From: Cavia porcellus
Taxonomy: Eukaryota; Chordata; Mammalia; Rodentia; Caviidae
DNA: 64,000 bases
Direction: 5' to 3'
Assembly: GCF_034190915.1 (NCBI RefSeq)
Contig: NW_026947504.1
Span: 66,243,474-66,307,473 of the forward strand
A program made the translations under genes and the position numbers. Below, one piece after another: positions 48,801 through 61,838 of the stretch (within the stretch, counting starts at the first letter, position 1; each line of letters opens with the position of its first letter). Below the pieces are notes generated by a model. The model saw only the letters and a list, made by a program, of their open reading frames with translations, did no database searches and was not told the origin of the DNA.

Positions 48801-49799
48801 AATAATAAAAACTGGCTTAATAGAATGAACTTTCTCTGTGGACGGGTGTCCATGCTTTCTTCTTTCCTCTATCAGAAAAGATAGGAGGGCTCAGGGTTGC
48901 CTCTGCTCAGTGCAGACCAGCCCATCTCCCCTGGCCGTCGAATGCGGGGCTTCTAAATGAAGGGCCGGTGGCCCCTTCTCTTTGAAAGCACCAAGTCTTG
49001 TGAATTTTTAGAAGAGTTTTTCTTAAAGTGAAGAATCCTTTCTTCCCACAAGTATCAAGCTCAAGATTTATTTTATACATTTCAATTTTCATAGCTAGGA
49101 ATTTCTTAAAGAAAAAGACCCCAGTGCCAACAGAATAGGGGGGTGCTAATTTCACACAGCTCTTTTCTGAAGAGGATGCTACACCTACACGGTTCCCTCA
49201 CAATGAGTGTTTCCTGCTCGGCTGCTTTGCAGTTCCCACCACAGTGCTGTCTTCACACCTGCCATCTTTCTCTGGTTCTACCTGCTGCGTGGATTGTACA
49301 GCAGCCTGACATTCAGGCCGCACTCTGGAGCCGTCTTAGGTCACTTTGGCACCGGCTTCTGCAGCCTTGGACTCATCCCTGCCACCTGCCACCTGCCACC
49401 CTTTCCCAGACACACCCAGCATTTCTGCAATGGGCAGCATTCCTCTTTCCTGCCAAATCACAAGTTCCTTGGGAGTAGAAGTAAGTGTTATTTATCTATG
49501 TTTTGATTAAGGAATCAAGACAGTGCCTGCTATGTAAGTCATTTACTCAGTACTTGCTGGATAAATAAGTACTCCGGTGAAACCTCAAGTCTGAACACAA
49601 GAAAATCTTTTAGTATCATCGCCAGGTTTGAGAGTGGTGCTTTCCTCTTAGTTATAATAGGTGTAAAAGCACAGAGCACACGGTAACTGCCCAAAGATCA
49701 CAGCTATGCTTCCTAGAGAATACGCATCATAACAGTAAATGTGCAATCAGTGAAAGCTGAGTGTGGGCATCAGAACTGAGGATGCTGATGGTTGCTTAC

Positions 49800-49819
49800 C
49801 ATGTTGCCTAGCAGGTTAT
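49800..49819 (-). CDS. GUCY1B2: Candidate GUCY1B2 start-codon exon (ATG then donor)
   Basis: On the minus strand, ATG at 49802-49800 is followed immediately by a good donor (gtaagc). Splicing to the acceptor at 48151 would give Met directly before YGFINTCL, the expected GUCY1B2 N-terminus. The ATG has A at -3. Upstream, ctgtaag at 49820-49826 (minus cttacag) could be an acceptor making a tiny exon, or this may be the end of a longer first exon. ATG plus GTAAG is short enough to occur by chance within 15 kb, so this is a proposal, not a demonstrated exon. Confidence 0.4.
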
Positions 49820-51489
49820 CTGTAAGACCCAAGAGATGTGGCAGCCCCTAAGCTCCTGATCCAGTAGTTCAGTTGGATCTGTGGCACCTCCAGAAGTTGG
49901 TCTTAAAGACTTTAGGTGTCCAGAGGGAAATTAGGAACTAATCATAGGTTTTCAAGCAAGGTGCCGACTGTGAACTCTCAGTCACCTCGGGAGTAAAACA
50001 TAAATTTCTCCTGCCCTGGAGCAAATGAGACTTGTTGCCTGGCACCCCAAGGGATGCCAAACTCGTGGGGATTCAGCCTGAAACCCTCAGGATTTCCCTG
50101 AGGTGCCAGTACAACAGCAGTGCCATCCTGCTAGCATGGAGCAGAAGAGACTGGGGTGCCGGCAGACTGGGCCCTGCTGGTTTGCTACCTGTGTGGGGGA
50201 CAGACCTGAAAGAGGACACATCCTGGTCCTTCAGGCTTTATCTCAGCATGCCCAGCTTGTTAAAAGGTTCCTCCCTTGCTCAGAGCCCTATCCCATGAAG
50301 CTTCCTTTTTCCTGCACCTCCCTGGTGTCTATCTAGGGAGGCTTCCAACCCGCCTGTTGGTTCTTTCCGGTCTTAGCTCACAGTTCTGCTCAGTGGAGGA
50401 ACCTAATACTCAGAGAAACCAGCACCTCATTACACCCCGGTTCTTTCTGAAATGGGGACCTCACTTATTTGCAAAAGCTGGACTCTGTAAGCTGCATGGA
50501 AGGACATGTGGTCAGGAGGAGAAAAAACTCTTCGGAATAGATGATTTTCATAATTATGCTTCCCAGCCCTCGCCGCCATTCAGCTGACAATTCTTTCTGC
50601 CCTGCCAAGTGGGCTTGCTCTGGCTCTCTCCACAGCCCCAGCCCCCGCCTCGCTCTTTCAAACACACACACTCGCATGCTCGCATTTCACAATAAGTAAA
50701 TGGTTAAAAAAAATTCGCTTTTTCTTTTTCATGCAGCAGATGGCAAGTCCCAGGAACTTGGTGGAAATTAAGCTTTCTGATTTTCTAATAAATTTCAGCT
50801 TCTCACACAAAAAGCACAGCTCATTTTGATTCTGATGTTAAGTACCATATGGCACATCATTGTGGAACGTGGCAGCTCATACTCAGGGTAACGAGGAAGG
50901 GAGGGTCTTCCCTGTAAAAACGAGGTCTAACGCGTACAGACCAACTGGATCCCAGGGTGAATACCATTTGATAATAATATTATATATGGCAGTGGAGTAA
51001 TTATCCCTCTTTTATGGTATGTGTTAATTTTTGCTGCCAGTTTCCCTAATTACAACTGCCACCCAAAGAACTACTTTTTGTAAATACTCCGTAAACATTT
51101 GAAAAGACACAGACAAGTGTGTGCACAGAGAAAAATGTCCCTGGATTTTGAAACTGTCTGGAAAATTGGCTGACGTTGTATATGTTTTTCAGTTGCATAA
51201 ACAGTCAGGGAGGAATTTATTCTCTCTTCTGTGACATCAGGGGCCCTCCTGCCCATACTGTGATGGCTGTGTTCAGGGACATTTTTCACTATCCCCTTTC
51301 CCTGAAAATAAGACCAGCTTGCTCCTGCCTCATCCACCACCACCTTTCTCTCGCTCGGTGGCTACTCTGTAAGGCATGGAAAGCCTGAGTGGGGCTGACA
51401 TTTTTGGTCTTTAGTTTTCAAGGCTGATTATTTTTCAGCGAGGTCTTACTTTCAAGGAAACATAGTGCTATTCTTGTTTATCTTAAATG

Positions 51490-51765
51490 AACAGTTGGAG
51501 TTTTGACAAATGTGTACACCCGTGGGACTCATACTCTAATAAAGCTATGGAGCATCTCCATCCCCACAGTAAATTCTTCTGCACCCCTTTGTGCCAGGGC
51601 CCTCACGCCCAGCCAGCACTCTGCTGACTACTATTGCTACACATCAGCTTTACTCTTGAACTCCGTACACACTGACTCATACAATGTACGCTCTGCTGTG
51701 TTGGCCTTAATTCATGCTTGGTGCATGGATTTCAGACATCATCTCCCACACTAGATGTATGTGTG
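51490..51765. repeat. Ancient L1M-like fragment
   Basis: Words ttttgacaaatgtgtacacc, 'taaagctatggagcatctcc' and 'catggatttcagacatcatc' match the known word order of old mammalian L1 3' ends. Confidence 0.5.
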
Positions 51766-52567
51766 CAAACATGGCCTTCCTGATATGTCTTCTGTGACAT
51801 CTAACCAGATCCAACAGGGTAGTCTAGGTGTGACACGAGAAGAGAAACTCAAGCTTTTCTTTTTCATAGAACAAGCATAGAAGGGCAAGAAACAGCACGC
51901 AGAGGTTACTAGAGTAAGTATTGTTTAAGGAGAGAAATGAGAAGAGCTCAAGGTAAAAATTCTGGGAAGAAAATATCTGCACTGTCTGGGTTTGGAGGGC
52001 CTTTGGGCCTTTGCTGTCTTCTTGCTGGTGGGTGCATTCTCACATCAGTGGATGTGTTGGTCTCACATCTATTGCTATCTATTTCCACCTTCCAGGCTTC
52101 CTGGCTTCCTCCTACACCAGCAGCAGTAGAGGCTGGTGCCCAAGGTCACAGATAGGCTGTGGCTGGACAGCCTCTGAGCAAAATACCCACATGCATGCTG
52201 TCAAGTGTATGAGATTCTCAGTCCTTTTGGCCATGGCTTTGAAAACATTTACCAAAATAACTTTCTTTGGGCCGATGACTAGCTGGTATTTCCTGAAGAA
52301 GGTAGGGGACGCAGAACAGATAAACTTTGGTGTGCATATGTCAGAAAACCAGAGGATAAATTTCATATTAAGTTAAGCACAGAGAGGCAAGTGGTGCAGA
52401 GGGAGACCTTCACGGGCCAGGAAACTGCAGGAAAAGGAATTCAGCTTTACTCATGTAGCACTGGATGAACCTTGATTATCTCCCTTCGTAGAACTAACAT
52501 CTCCCTTAAAATGACTTCTGGTGGGTTGACTTGGTCAAAGGTACAGCTGATAACCAGCCAGACTTCC

Positions 52568-52672
52568 AAGCCAGGCACAGTGTCTCTGCTCTCAGCTACT
52601 GGAGAGCATTACTTGAGCCCAGGAGCATATAACAAGCCTGGACAATATAGCAAAACTTTGTCACTTAAAACA
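52568..52672 (+). mobile_element. Diverged B1/Alu-like SINE
   Basis: ccaggcacagtgtctctgct, then 'gagcccaggagcatataaca' and 'gcctggacaatatagcaaaa'. Confidence 0.6.
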
Positions 52673-52829
52673 AGGACAGATTTCTTTCAGACATGCTTTC
52701 TTATTTGGAATATTACTTAGCATGCAGAAACTAGAACATGATATATCAGTAAGAATTTTCAGGGAAAAAAATTCAGCGGATAGAGTAATTTATTCTTCCA
52801 AATGTAAAATCGCTCATAGTGTGCCCGAT

Positions 52830-53080
52830 ACACTGTTTTAGGAGCAATCACACATAACAGCCATTTCTGAAAGTTCAGCACTAACACATAGCAACAATTT
52901 CATTTGAGCTTGCTTAATATTCATTCCTGCGTACCACAAGCCTAAAAAAGTGGGTCCTATTATCTTTGGTTCCCTTGAAAGATGGGAACACGGAGGTAAA
53001 AAGAAGTTACGCAGCTTCCTTGAGGTTCCAAAACTTAGCTAGGAGTAAAGCTGGTGTGCAAACTCAGGTTTGTGTCCTAC
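52830..53080 (+). repeat. MIR-like ancient SINE
   Basis: Words 'gatgggaacacggaggtaaa' and 'agttacgcagcttccttgag' with the flanking 'gtgcaaactcaggtttgtgt'. Confidence 0.5.
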
Positions 53081-53239
53081 AATGTTTCCAAGAATAAACA
53101 GGGCTGGTATTAAACCCTTTCCTCCAAAGAAGCTTGGGTCTTACAGCCAACTGGTATCTTCAGGGGGGAAAAAAAAATCTTTTTTTCCTAGAAAGTCTAG
53201 TTCTCTTGTCTCGTGTAGGCTCGTGTTCTTTTATCTACC

Positions 53240-53640
53240 AAGAGGGAAATCACATTTGGTTTGTGCACTCTCTTCACTGCAGTGTTCCAAGAACTGAGCC
53301 CTGAAGGTCGCACTCTGCAGGTTGCACCCAAGCAATGCGCGGAAACAGATTGGAAACCAGCGACGGAGCCCAGGTCGCCTCCACCACAGCCAACACCTCT
53401 CCGTCTGCTTTGGGAGACAGTTGGCAAGAATATCCGGCAAGAACAAGTGCCCACGGCGCTTTCACTTTGAATTTCAATTTTTCAGGGACACGCAGAAGAA
53501 CAGCGGGATTGTTGGGCTGGAGTGCCACCGAGTGGCCAAAGTGCCGCATATCAACAGGCTGCTGTATGGTTAAAGATTCCTCCGCAGGAAGCCACGGAGT
53601 TTTCTTCCAAGGCCTGCAAATCCTGACTAGGGGAGGCGCA
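53240..53640. promoter_or_regulatory. CpG-enriched segment, possible promoter or enhancer
   Basis: About 16 CpG dinucleotides by eye in roughly 370 bp, set in sequence that is otherwise strongly CpG-depleted. It lies upstream of the GUCY1B2 coding exons (minus strand) and shows no similarity to the repeats in this window. It could be a small CpG island at a GUCY1B2 first exon or a distal element. The overlapping short ORFs are on several frames and look incidental. Confidence 0.3.
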
Positions 53641-54289
53641 TGACTCAGGGGTCTGGATTAATCATGAAGAAATCTCTAAGAAGCAGATCTTCTCCCGCTC
53701 CTCGAAAGATGGAGCTGTGATCTTCTGCAGCCCTGGCCGTCCTGTGGCTGCAATCTGAATACGCATTTGCCCTTACATATTATGTCTAGAAATCAGGCAA
53801 GCCTGGAGTAAGAGGCCAAACACAGGGCTGTCCAGGTAAGGGCTCATTAGCACCAAATCCAGCCACCTTCAAATATAACCTAATTTACGCTTCCATTGAA
53901 GAAAGGCAAAGCTAAGAAACAAAGCAAGCGATGTGGATACCACATGTAAGAAGGTACTATATGACAGAGTGTCATCAACTGACTGTAACGTATCTATGGA
54001 TGCTTTCTCGAAAAGCTCTGATAATGATAATAGTAGTAGTATTGACAGTGGGCTGCTGCAGCACTGAGTGCTTTTCTGGCATCATCCCACCTATTTGGAG
54101 CCAAGTCTGTATCCAGCCCATGAAGACACTCATGGTCATTGTACCGCCAGAGCTGTAGTGGTTGAGCCCTATATCTGAGGCCATCTGGCCAGTGGGCATA
54201 GGAATTGCTGTTTTCAGAGTGTGTTTTTCAAATACCCTAAATGAGCACAAATCAACATTCTTTCATTACAAACATAATTAACAATTAGT

Positions 54290-54450
54290 ATAGACCAGAC
54301 TCTTTAACAGGTGTAAATTCATTTAATCCTTATCATAACACAGTAAGTTAAGAAATATTGTGATAACTCTTGATTCATACTTGAGGGAAATAAGGACTAG
54401 AGAGACTCACTCAACTGCCAGAGCTGTGGGATCGCAGCTTTGAGGAGATG
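54290..54450 (+). repeat. MIR-like ancient SINE
   Basis: 'aaattcatttaatccttatc', then 'gggaaataaggactagagag', following the MIR pattern. Confidence 0.5.
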
Positions 54451-56610
54451 GTGGGAGACTGAGGAAAGTGGAGTAGCTTGCACCCTGGATGAGGCCTGAA
54501 GTCCACCCTCAACCCAGCAGCATACAGCCCAGAGACCACCCAGGAAAAGGGGCATCTAAGCCAGGTGAACACACCAGCTGCCTCTGGGCTCCTGTCTGCA
54601 CTTAGCTGCACACTTAGGAGGGCAAATTTTAGAAATAGCTCAACCACCTGGAGCAGGGTCTCATAACTAGAGTTTCTAAGATCTTCAGATTGTGCATGAT
54701 CCCATTTTGAATCAAAATCAGGAATGCTTTCCTCACCTGGCATTAGAGTATTCCCACAGCCCTGCCATTTCTTGAACCACCTCCCTTCTTATCTGTCTCC
54801 ATCCTCCCAGTGTTAAAGCACTTTTTTTTTTTTTTTTAGCTCATTGGCCTTCCTCTCCTCATGCTTGATTTATTCCTACTCTAAATGTTCTTTAGCCTCT
54901 AAATGTTGGCTACTCCAGACCACAGTCATCCACCACTCTCTCCCTTAGGTCTGAGTACCTTCCTGACCTCACCACTTCAAGGCTTTGGATGCCACCACTA
55001 CACTGATAGATACCAGATACCACCACTCCCTGGGAAATGAGTTCTAATTTCCCATTGGATGTCTCTGTTTGAGGAAGCTCTAAATTAACATATTCAAAAC
55101 AGAACTTTTGACTTCTCCTCCTCTTTCCTAAAATCCCTGCTAATTAACCTCTCCATATCCAGTTTCAAAAATGGAATCCTCCATACTCAGTCCTCAGGCA
55201 AAACCCTAAGCTCTGTATCAGACTCCTAGCTGGCCCAAATGCCTGTAAGTTCTGCTTCAGAGCTGACCATAAAACCAGTCATCCTTCATCATGTCCATTC
55301 ATCTTCTGGGTCTCAGCCACCATTATCTCTTGTTCAAACCACTGCAGACCTGCCAACTGTTCTCCCACCTTCCAGTCACACCTCATCCAGTGGCCAACAT
55401 CATCTTTAAAAAATGAAATCAGATCAGATGAGTTTGTTGCTCAGAACCCTCTAGAACTTGTCAAACATTCTTGTCTGCATTTTCACGGTGCCCTTGCTGC
55501 CAACTGCTTGTTGTCAGCATCCCTCTGCCCACATTTAAAAGCTCTAACTGCAGGAATTATGTCTCATTTCTCTGCCCTCAGAGCCTGGAACAGTGTTTGG
55601 CACATGGCAGTGGCAGTAAATAAGCAATATGTTAGGAATGAGTTAATGATGGCTTGGACTCCTCAAAATGTGCCACGGGCCTGTGGCACGGCTCTTTTGC
55701 CATAATATATCCTCATCCCAAATCCCTCCCTGCAGCCTTAACCCTCTACATCCGTATGCCTCATGCTTTCCTACAGATCTCAGCTCATTATCACTTCATT
55801 CATGCAATCTGTCTCTCCGTCCAGCAAGAAGTATAGTATGGTTCTGGGCACTGGGAACAAAGCTGAAACAAACAAGTGAAACTTTCATTCTCATGGAACT
55901 CACAGTCCGATGAGAACTGTGTACATGCACACACATGCACACATACAGCTGTTAGGTCAGAAGGAACACAATTAAGAAGACTTAATTGGAAAGGGTGAGG
56001 AAAGGCCTCCCTGAGAGGTAACAGGGAAGCATTTGAGCAGGTGAAGCCATGAGGGATCTAGAAAGTCCTCCCCAAGCCACCTTCTCTTGGCTACCTCAGA
56101 CTCCTCTGTGACAAGATTCAGTGCCATCAGGGGCCTCTGCACAGAACTTACTTAAATTCCAATTTGCATGCATTAACACTTCCCTTTGACTAAAGTCTGT
56201 CTCCCCCAGTGGACTGGAAACTCTATGAGAGGCTCTGTCTCTATCACAAGCTCAGACACAGGCTTGAGATAGAGCACACGCTCAGAGTTCTTTGTCACAT
56301 GACAAATAAATGGATAAAGCCATATGAGCATTTCCCCAAAAGCATATCCAGAAGATGCTGGCACCTTGCATGATCTGGGAGGTCTACCAAGATGTACAGC
56401 AGGGTTTTTTGTTTTCCTAAAAGCAGACAGCCCCTGAGGATGCAGGTAAACCACACAGGGGCCATGTCAAAATCTACCATAAGAATCAGACCTGGCCAAA
56501 TAAGGTGAGATCTTAGTGAACACAGTTCACAGAGGAGGAGATCAAAGAGGATGGAGAAACTAAAGCAGGAGGAGGTCCAGGGCATGAGAGTCGCTTTCCT
56601 TAGGGCATGG
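54451..56610. other. Intergenic sequence with an L2/MIR-like patch
   Basis: 55450-55640 holds 'gagcctggaacagtgtttgg' and 'cacatggcagtggcagtaaa', an L2-type end. The poly(T) run of 19 at 54820 may be the complement of a lost retroposon tail. Confidence 0.4.
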
Positions 56611-56619
56611 GCAACTTAG

Positions 56620-57205
56620 AGTTGGTTTAACATCATGTGTCAGCAGGCCCTGTCACAATGCCCTACATCTGCCCCCAAATCTACTGTATCCTGCAAGGTT
56701 TCAGCTTCACCTCTGCACTCTCCACCTTAAAAGCAGTTATAAGCTTTTGCCCCCGTCCAGACCACTTGATGCTCCTCTTTCAGCTTCCTCCACCATCTAG
56801 CCAAATCTTCCCCGTGGTGCTCAATGGAAGCCTTACCCTTCAGTCAAGAGCATCACCATTCTGTGTCCCACCTTCCTGGGACTGTTTTGACCACTGGCCT
56901 TTTGCATGTCCTTCCTTTCACGGAATGCAAGCCTCTACTCATTTTTTGAGGTCCAAGTCCACTTTCCAAGGGTCCCCTGCAGTCATGACATTCCCCCCTA
57001 ACCCTCAAGTTCCTCCCTTCACTGAACTCCTCTTGCAGGTAACACAAAGATGTTTGAGGAAACCTCCGGGGCTCAGCACTGTAGATTGGGCTTCATCCCA
57101 TTTCCCTTCTTTGGATCATCAGCCGCTGAAGATCAGAAAACATCTCTAGTATAATATTTTGCTTGGCATATCAGTTGTTTAATAAAAATTTGGTGGACTG
57201 ATTGA
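56620..57205 (+). repeat. L2-like ancient LINE fragment
   Basis: 'ttttgcttggcatatcagtt', then 'gtttaataaaaatttggtgg', preceded by C-rich text resembling L2. The 170-codon ORF at 56637-57149 falls inside it and lacks a known motif. Confidence 0.4.
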
Positions 57206-57913
57206 AGGAAAGATCGATCTCAGCTGGCAGCAGTCTTTATCCAGAACTACTCTCCATTCCTTATCCTTACAGGAATGAGGTGTCATGTTCTTCCACTTGG
57301 GAATTTTGTGTAATAAAATAGTCTTTCTGAAATTGGAACCTGTCACATGAGACAGAATTTCACTTTAACAAAATTATGGAGTGGAAGATAAAATCAGTGA
57401 GATCTGAAATGACAGCTGAGTCTGAGTTAACCACACATACTGGGCTGCTGTAATCAAGCTTCGGTGGAACTTGGGCTGGGTTCATAATAATCACTAGAAC
57501 ATCTTGTGATGCTGTGTAGAGTTGGCTGGATAATGACCTTCCAATATGTTTATGTCACAATCCACAGGACATGTGAATGTTTCTAATATGGTAAAGGGAT
57601 TTTGCAGATATTATTGAATGAAGGATCTCAATATGGGGAGGATGTCCTGGATTATCCAAGTGAGACTGACAATCACAAGGGTCCTTACAAGAGAAAGGAA
57701 GGAGATTAGAGTGGAAGATATGAGTATATGAGAATAGATATGAGTATAGATGCTAGAGACTGGAGTGATGTCAAGAAAGGTCACCAGCCAAGGAATGTAG
57801 GCAGCTGCCTATACCTGGAAAAGGCAAGAAGACAGATGTAGCCTTTGTACAGCCTCCAGAATGGATCCGCCCCTGCCAACATTTCAATTTACCCCAGTGA
57901 TATAGGAGAAATA

Positions 57914-58009
57914 GGGGCTGGAGGTTTAGCTCAGCGGCATAAGCACCTGCCTTGCAAGCAGGCAGTTGTGAGTTCCATCCCTGGTACCCATTTTAAAAAA
58001 AGAAAGAGG
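57914..58009 (+). mobile_element. ID-type SINE, well preserved
   Basis: ggggctggaggtttagctca, gcggcataagcacctgcctt, gcaagcaggcagttgtgagt, ttccatccctggtaccc, then A-rich. TSD tataggagaaata (57901-57913) and tataggataaata (58010-58022). Confidence 0.93.
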
Positions 58010-58034
58010 TATAGGATAAATACACCTCCCAATC

Positions 58035-58660
58035 TGCTAGATGTCAGATTGCCAAATTTGTGTCCCTTGAAATTGAATAATCAATTCCAAAAGACAAAGG
58101 AGTTTAAGAGTAGGAAAGATTTATTGAGAGACAGCTCCTGAGAAACAGGAAGTGTCCCATAAGTGGGTTGCCAACCAGGCCCCTGTCAGGGGTAATTTAT
58201 ACAACAAAGTCACAAATGTGGGCACAACATAGGTCAAACTATAATCAACCAAAAAGATTACAAGTATAGCCAGTTAGCTAATATTGATCCAATAAGGAAA
58301 TGGGACAGGTAGCAGGGGCATACAACTGACATCATTAACCTTGGCTTGTTTATGACTTCTAAAATACAAACATTTTGAGAAGGGATGGCTGTAGGTGTTC
58401 TGGTCACCTATCTGGTTGTCTGATGCATTTCTGGACTTAATGGACTAGGTGGTACAAATTACAGTATAGTGTGATCTTAAATTCTGCTTATCCCTTGGGG
58501 GAAAGTATGTAAATCAGGTCATAGTAACTTTATCTTCTTCATCAAATTCACCTCCAGGCATAATTCTGATATTTGTATTTTTACTGACCTCCTTGAGAGT
58601 CCAGTAACCCTCTAACTGTATATTAATTTCTCTGTAATTTACCTATCTATAATACCAGTA
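58035..58660 (-). repeat. Possible solo LTR, minus strand
   Basis: About 620 bp inserted in the MaLR-like repeat. On minus it has a hexamer in 'caataaatctttcctactct' and a T/C-rich U5-like end. Ends and TSD are not clear, so LTR identity is inference. Confidence 0.35.
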
Positions 58661-58760
58661 TGGCTAATTTTGGTTCTTCTGACTTCCAGAAGAAGACAAT
58701 AAACTTGTGAGATTTTAAGTTATAAATACATGGCAATTTATTACAGTAACAATAGGGAAC

Positions 58761-59729
58761 TAGCCCACTATGAAAAGGCAGCCAGAAAAGAGAGGGACAC
58801 AGCCTCTTGTTGGAATCACCCGGGACACTGTGTCTGAATGGGCACCAGAAAGCTCTGTCCCGGCAGCCATGTTTCAGTTGCGTTGCAACCAAGCAAAGGG
58901 ATAAATACACACTATTTAAATCAGACTGATGGTTCTCATGTATCTCCCTGTATGAAAAAGAAGACTTTGTGGTGGGAGCAAGACACCACCGGCTAAGGAA
59001 GAAGCCAGGTGCCAGAGGATCGCATCTTTCATTGGCATTCTGTCCAAAGCTAGGTAGATTTTCATGTATCCAAACTGAGACAGACTGGGAAAAGCTAGAG
59101 TTGCTAAGGTAGTTCCCTAACAGCCAACTGAGTCTGAGCAATGAATCAACTCAAGAGGAACAAGAATCAGTCAAATCAGCTTGCTTTTCCAAATTGGCTT
59201 TTATTGTTTCAGATTTGATTTATCTCAAACCCACAAGATCCTAGCTCAGATTCCTCAGGAGAAATCCAGACCCTAGAGTGTATCAGCAACTTCAAAGACA
59301 CAAAAATCATCGCAAAAGACAAACCAGCCTTGTTTCTAAACCGTAGAATTTTTTAGGCATGCTGTGTACAGTCTTATCAAAGAAGACAATATATAAAATA
59401 TGAAGCAAAATGGAAAAGCAGTTTCAAGTCCCATAAGCAACAATTGCTTTTTTTAATAATAAAAATGGACTTCAAATATCTTCTCTGATTGGGTAAGCAC
59501 AAGCAATACAATGAATGAATTCTCTGTCATTGACATTGGCACTCCAAAAATAATAAAGAGAAGTATCAAAATATTTCTATGCTTTCATTCCAGAAATGTG
59601 TTGATATAAAGTTTCTAAGGATGGTACAGAATTATTAGTTCTGTTTTGGTGTGGCTTCACCTCCTCCCCCTTAGGAGTTAAAAACACTTAGAATTAAATA
59701 ATCAGGCTCCTATAAATAAAAGCGTTTTT

Positions 59730-59734
<5 letters not shown>
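58761..59734. other. Intergenic sequence, no features seen
   Basis: The 164-codon minus ORF (58647-59141) overlaps repeat sequence and has no family signs. Confidence 0.35.

Positions 59735-59760
<26 letters not shown>
59735..59760. repeat. Poly(A) run
   Basis: A 26-base A tract after 'aaagcgttttttctta'. It may be the tail of an unrecognised plus-strand retrocopy to its left. Confidence 0.85.
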
Positions 59761-59807
59761 CTGAACACTAGGAATATCATCACATGGCCCCGGCAGAAGC
59801 AAAGCTT

Positions 59808-60119
59808 TTATTCAGTTTTCACAGAGACCTTGGCTTGGAGCATCCTTGGCTGGTTTGAATGACTGACTTCTCCTTATCTATCCCCTCTGTCACCCTCATC
59901 CACGCCAATGCATGCCCCTAAGATGGCTGCCTACAATAATATACCAGAAGAAGAATAAGCAGAATGGAAGCTAGGAGTGGTAATCCACATCTGTAATCTC
60001 AGCACTCAGCAGGTCGAGGTAGGAGGACTGCTGTGAGTTCAAGGCCAGCCTGGACTACATAGTGAGTTCAAGGCCAGCCTGAACTACATAGTGAAAGCCT
60101 GTCCCACACACCCCCGCAC

Positions 60120-60153
<34 letters not shown>

Positions 60154-60983
60154 AGAAGAAATAAGGAGAATGGACAAAATGCAGTGTTCTCCAAACCAAT
60201 GGTTCTCAACCCTGACTGGGAAAACTTCATGCAAATATTCAGAAAATTCAAAGAATATATTTCAAATAGAATTCTGATTCAGACAATTTCTCAAATATAG
60301 AAATCTTTTCTGGACCCAAAAATCTTTATGGTTCTGGTCCCCTTCTTAAGTAGGGACAAGGAATGTATGCATAGCCGGTCACAAACTGGTTGCATAGATA
60401 CTTATGAAGATTCACTGGGTGAGAATTAGAAAAGAAAAGGAAAAGGAAAAAATCAAAACTTTAGCAAATTGCTCTCAGGAAGTAGAGCAGAGCTTTGGGG
60501 CTGGAGGGCACAGCCTGTGGCAAAGCCTCAGCACACACCCAACTGCTGGGGCTTTGACTCAGTCTTCAGCCTAATCCTACAGAAGTTTCTGGAAAACTTT
60601 GAGGACACCTTGGACAAAAAAGGTGTGCATTCTGCATAAAATGAAGCCACCACAGAATCTCTTAGCCCTATGGGAATAAGAGCTACCTCTTTGGAAACTT
60701 TGGCTGGGTTCCTTCCTTGTACTGAGCATTACATGGGCACACACAGGGGCTCTGCCTCCCTGCTTACCCACCCACCACACAGGGAAACCCAGTGCCAGGT
60801 CTCCCAAGGCAGGTCTCCTGGGAAGCCACGGTTGTGTTTGGCACTAGCTGGGCACCAATAGCCAGTGAGCAAAGGAGGTTCACTGTGTTGCGATTTCCAT
60901 TTTTAACTCTATCAAATGCCTCCTGCCGCACTGACAGCAGATATGTTCTCAGGGAGTGGTCTGAGACCAGCCAAGGAATGGAG
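59808..60983 (-). other. C13orf42: Probable 3'UTR of the C13orf42 orthologue
   Basis: Sequence after the C13orf42 stop codon on the minus strand. A canonical polyadenylation hexamer (AATAAA on minus, tttatt at 59808-59813 on plus) is a plausible end, giving a UTR of about 1.2 kb. A B1 SINE with a long poly(A) tail (59968-60150) has landed inside it. The end point is inference; no cleavage site can be seen directly. Confidence 0.4.
59968..60150 (+). mobile_element. B1 SINE with internal duplication and 30-base poly(A)
   Basis: The block gagttcaaggccagcctg appears twice, 30 bp apart. TSD about 23-25 bp (59943-59967 and 60151-60173, with a 2-base gap and one mismatch). A long pure A tail suggests a relatively recent insertion. 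Confidence 0.93.
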
Positions 60984-61370
<387 letters not shown>

Positions 61371-61710
61371 TTACTATGTCTGGTGCTTGATTTATTATTG
61401 TAAGAGGAAAACACTAGCTAGGAATCCCTGACTCCATCATAGCTGAGTGGCTTTTGCAGAATCAAAGAAAAAGTCTGAGTGAGTCTCCAAAAGCTTTCTG
61501 TTGTGCAGGACAGGCCAACTTCCTGCCCTGCACATGTAAAGCACAGAAGCATAGGACTTAGTGACTGTGACTAGTTCTGGGAGAAGAGGATCTGGAAGGA
61601 GAGGCCACTGGAAATACTGGCAAGGTGATCCAATGGCTGTGTCTCATTAATTTAGTGTTGCTTATTTCTTGCTCTATTCAATCCCAAATTCTCATTAAAA
61701 ACCCGTAGCA

Positions 61711-61838
61711 TTGGGAAGCTGAGGGGGGGAGGATTGTTGTGTGTTCAAAACCAGCCTGGGCTACAAAGTGAGCTCAAGGTCAGCCTGAACTACACAGTGA
61801 GACCCTATCTCAAAAAAGACAAAAACAAAACAAAAAAA
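61711..61838 (+). mobile_element. B1 SINE, 5'-truncated, with internal duplication
   Basis: gggaagctgagggggggagg, then ccagcctgggctacaaagtg and 'gtcagcctgaactacacagt', tail gaccctatctcaaaaaag. It lies in the last intron of C13orf42. Confidence 0.88.

Larger units (their letters stand above)
57560..58760 (+). repeat. Second copy of the MaLR-like repeat, split by a SINE and a further insert
   Basis: 57560-57913 reads 'gggattttgcagatattatt', 'gtcctggattatccaagtga', 'agccaaggaatgtaggcagc' and resumes at about 58665 with 'ggttcttctgacttccagaa' and 'caataaacttgtgag'. The gap holds an ID SINE (57914-58009) and about 620 bp more. Confidence 0.5.

Noticed and set aside
48473..48853. 126-codon minus ORF upstream of a GUCY1B2 exon
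   Set aside because: It crosses an ID SINE and low-complexity text and has no family signs.
56637..57149. 170-codon plus ORF
   Set aside because: It falls in an L2-like fragment; no motifs, no splice signals.
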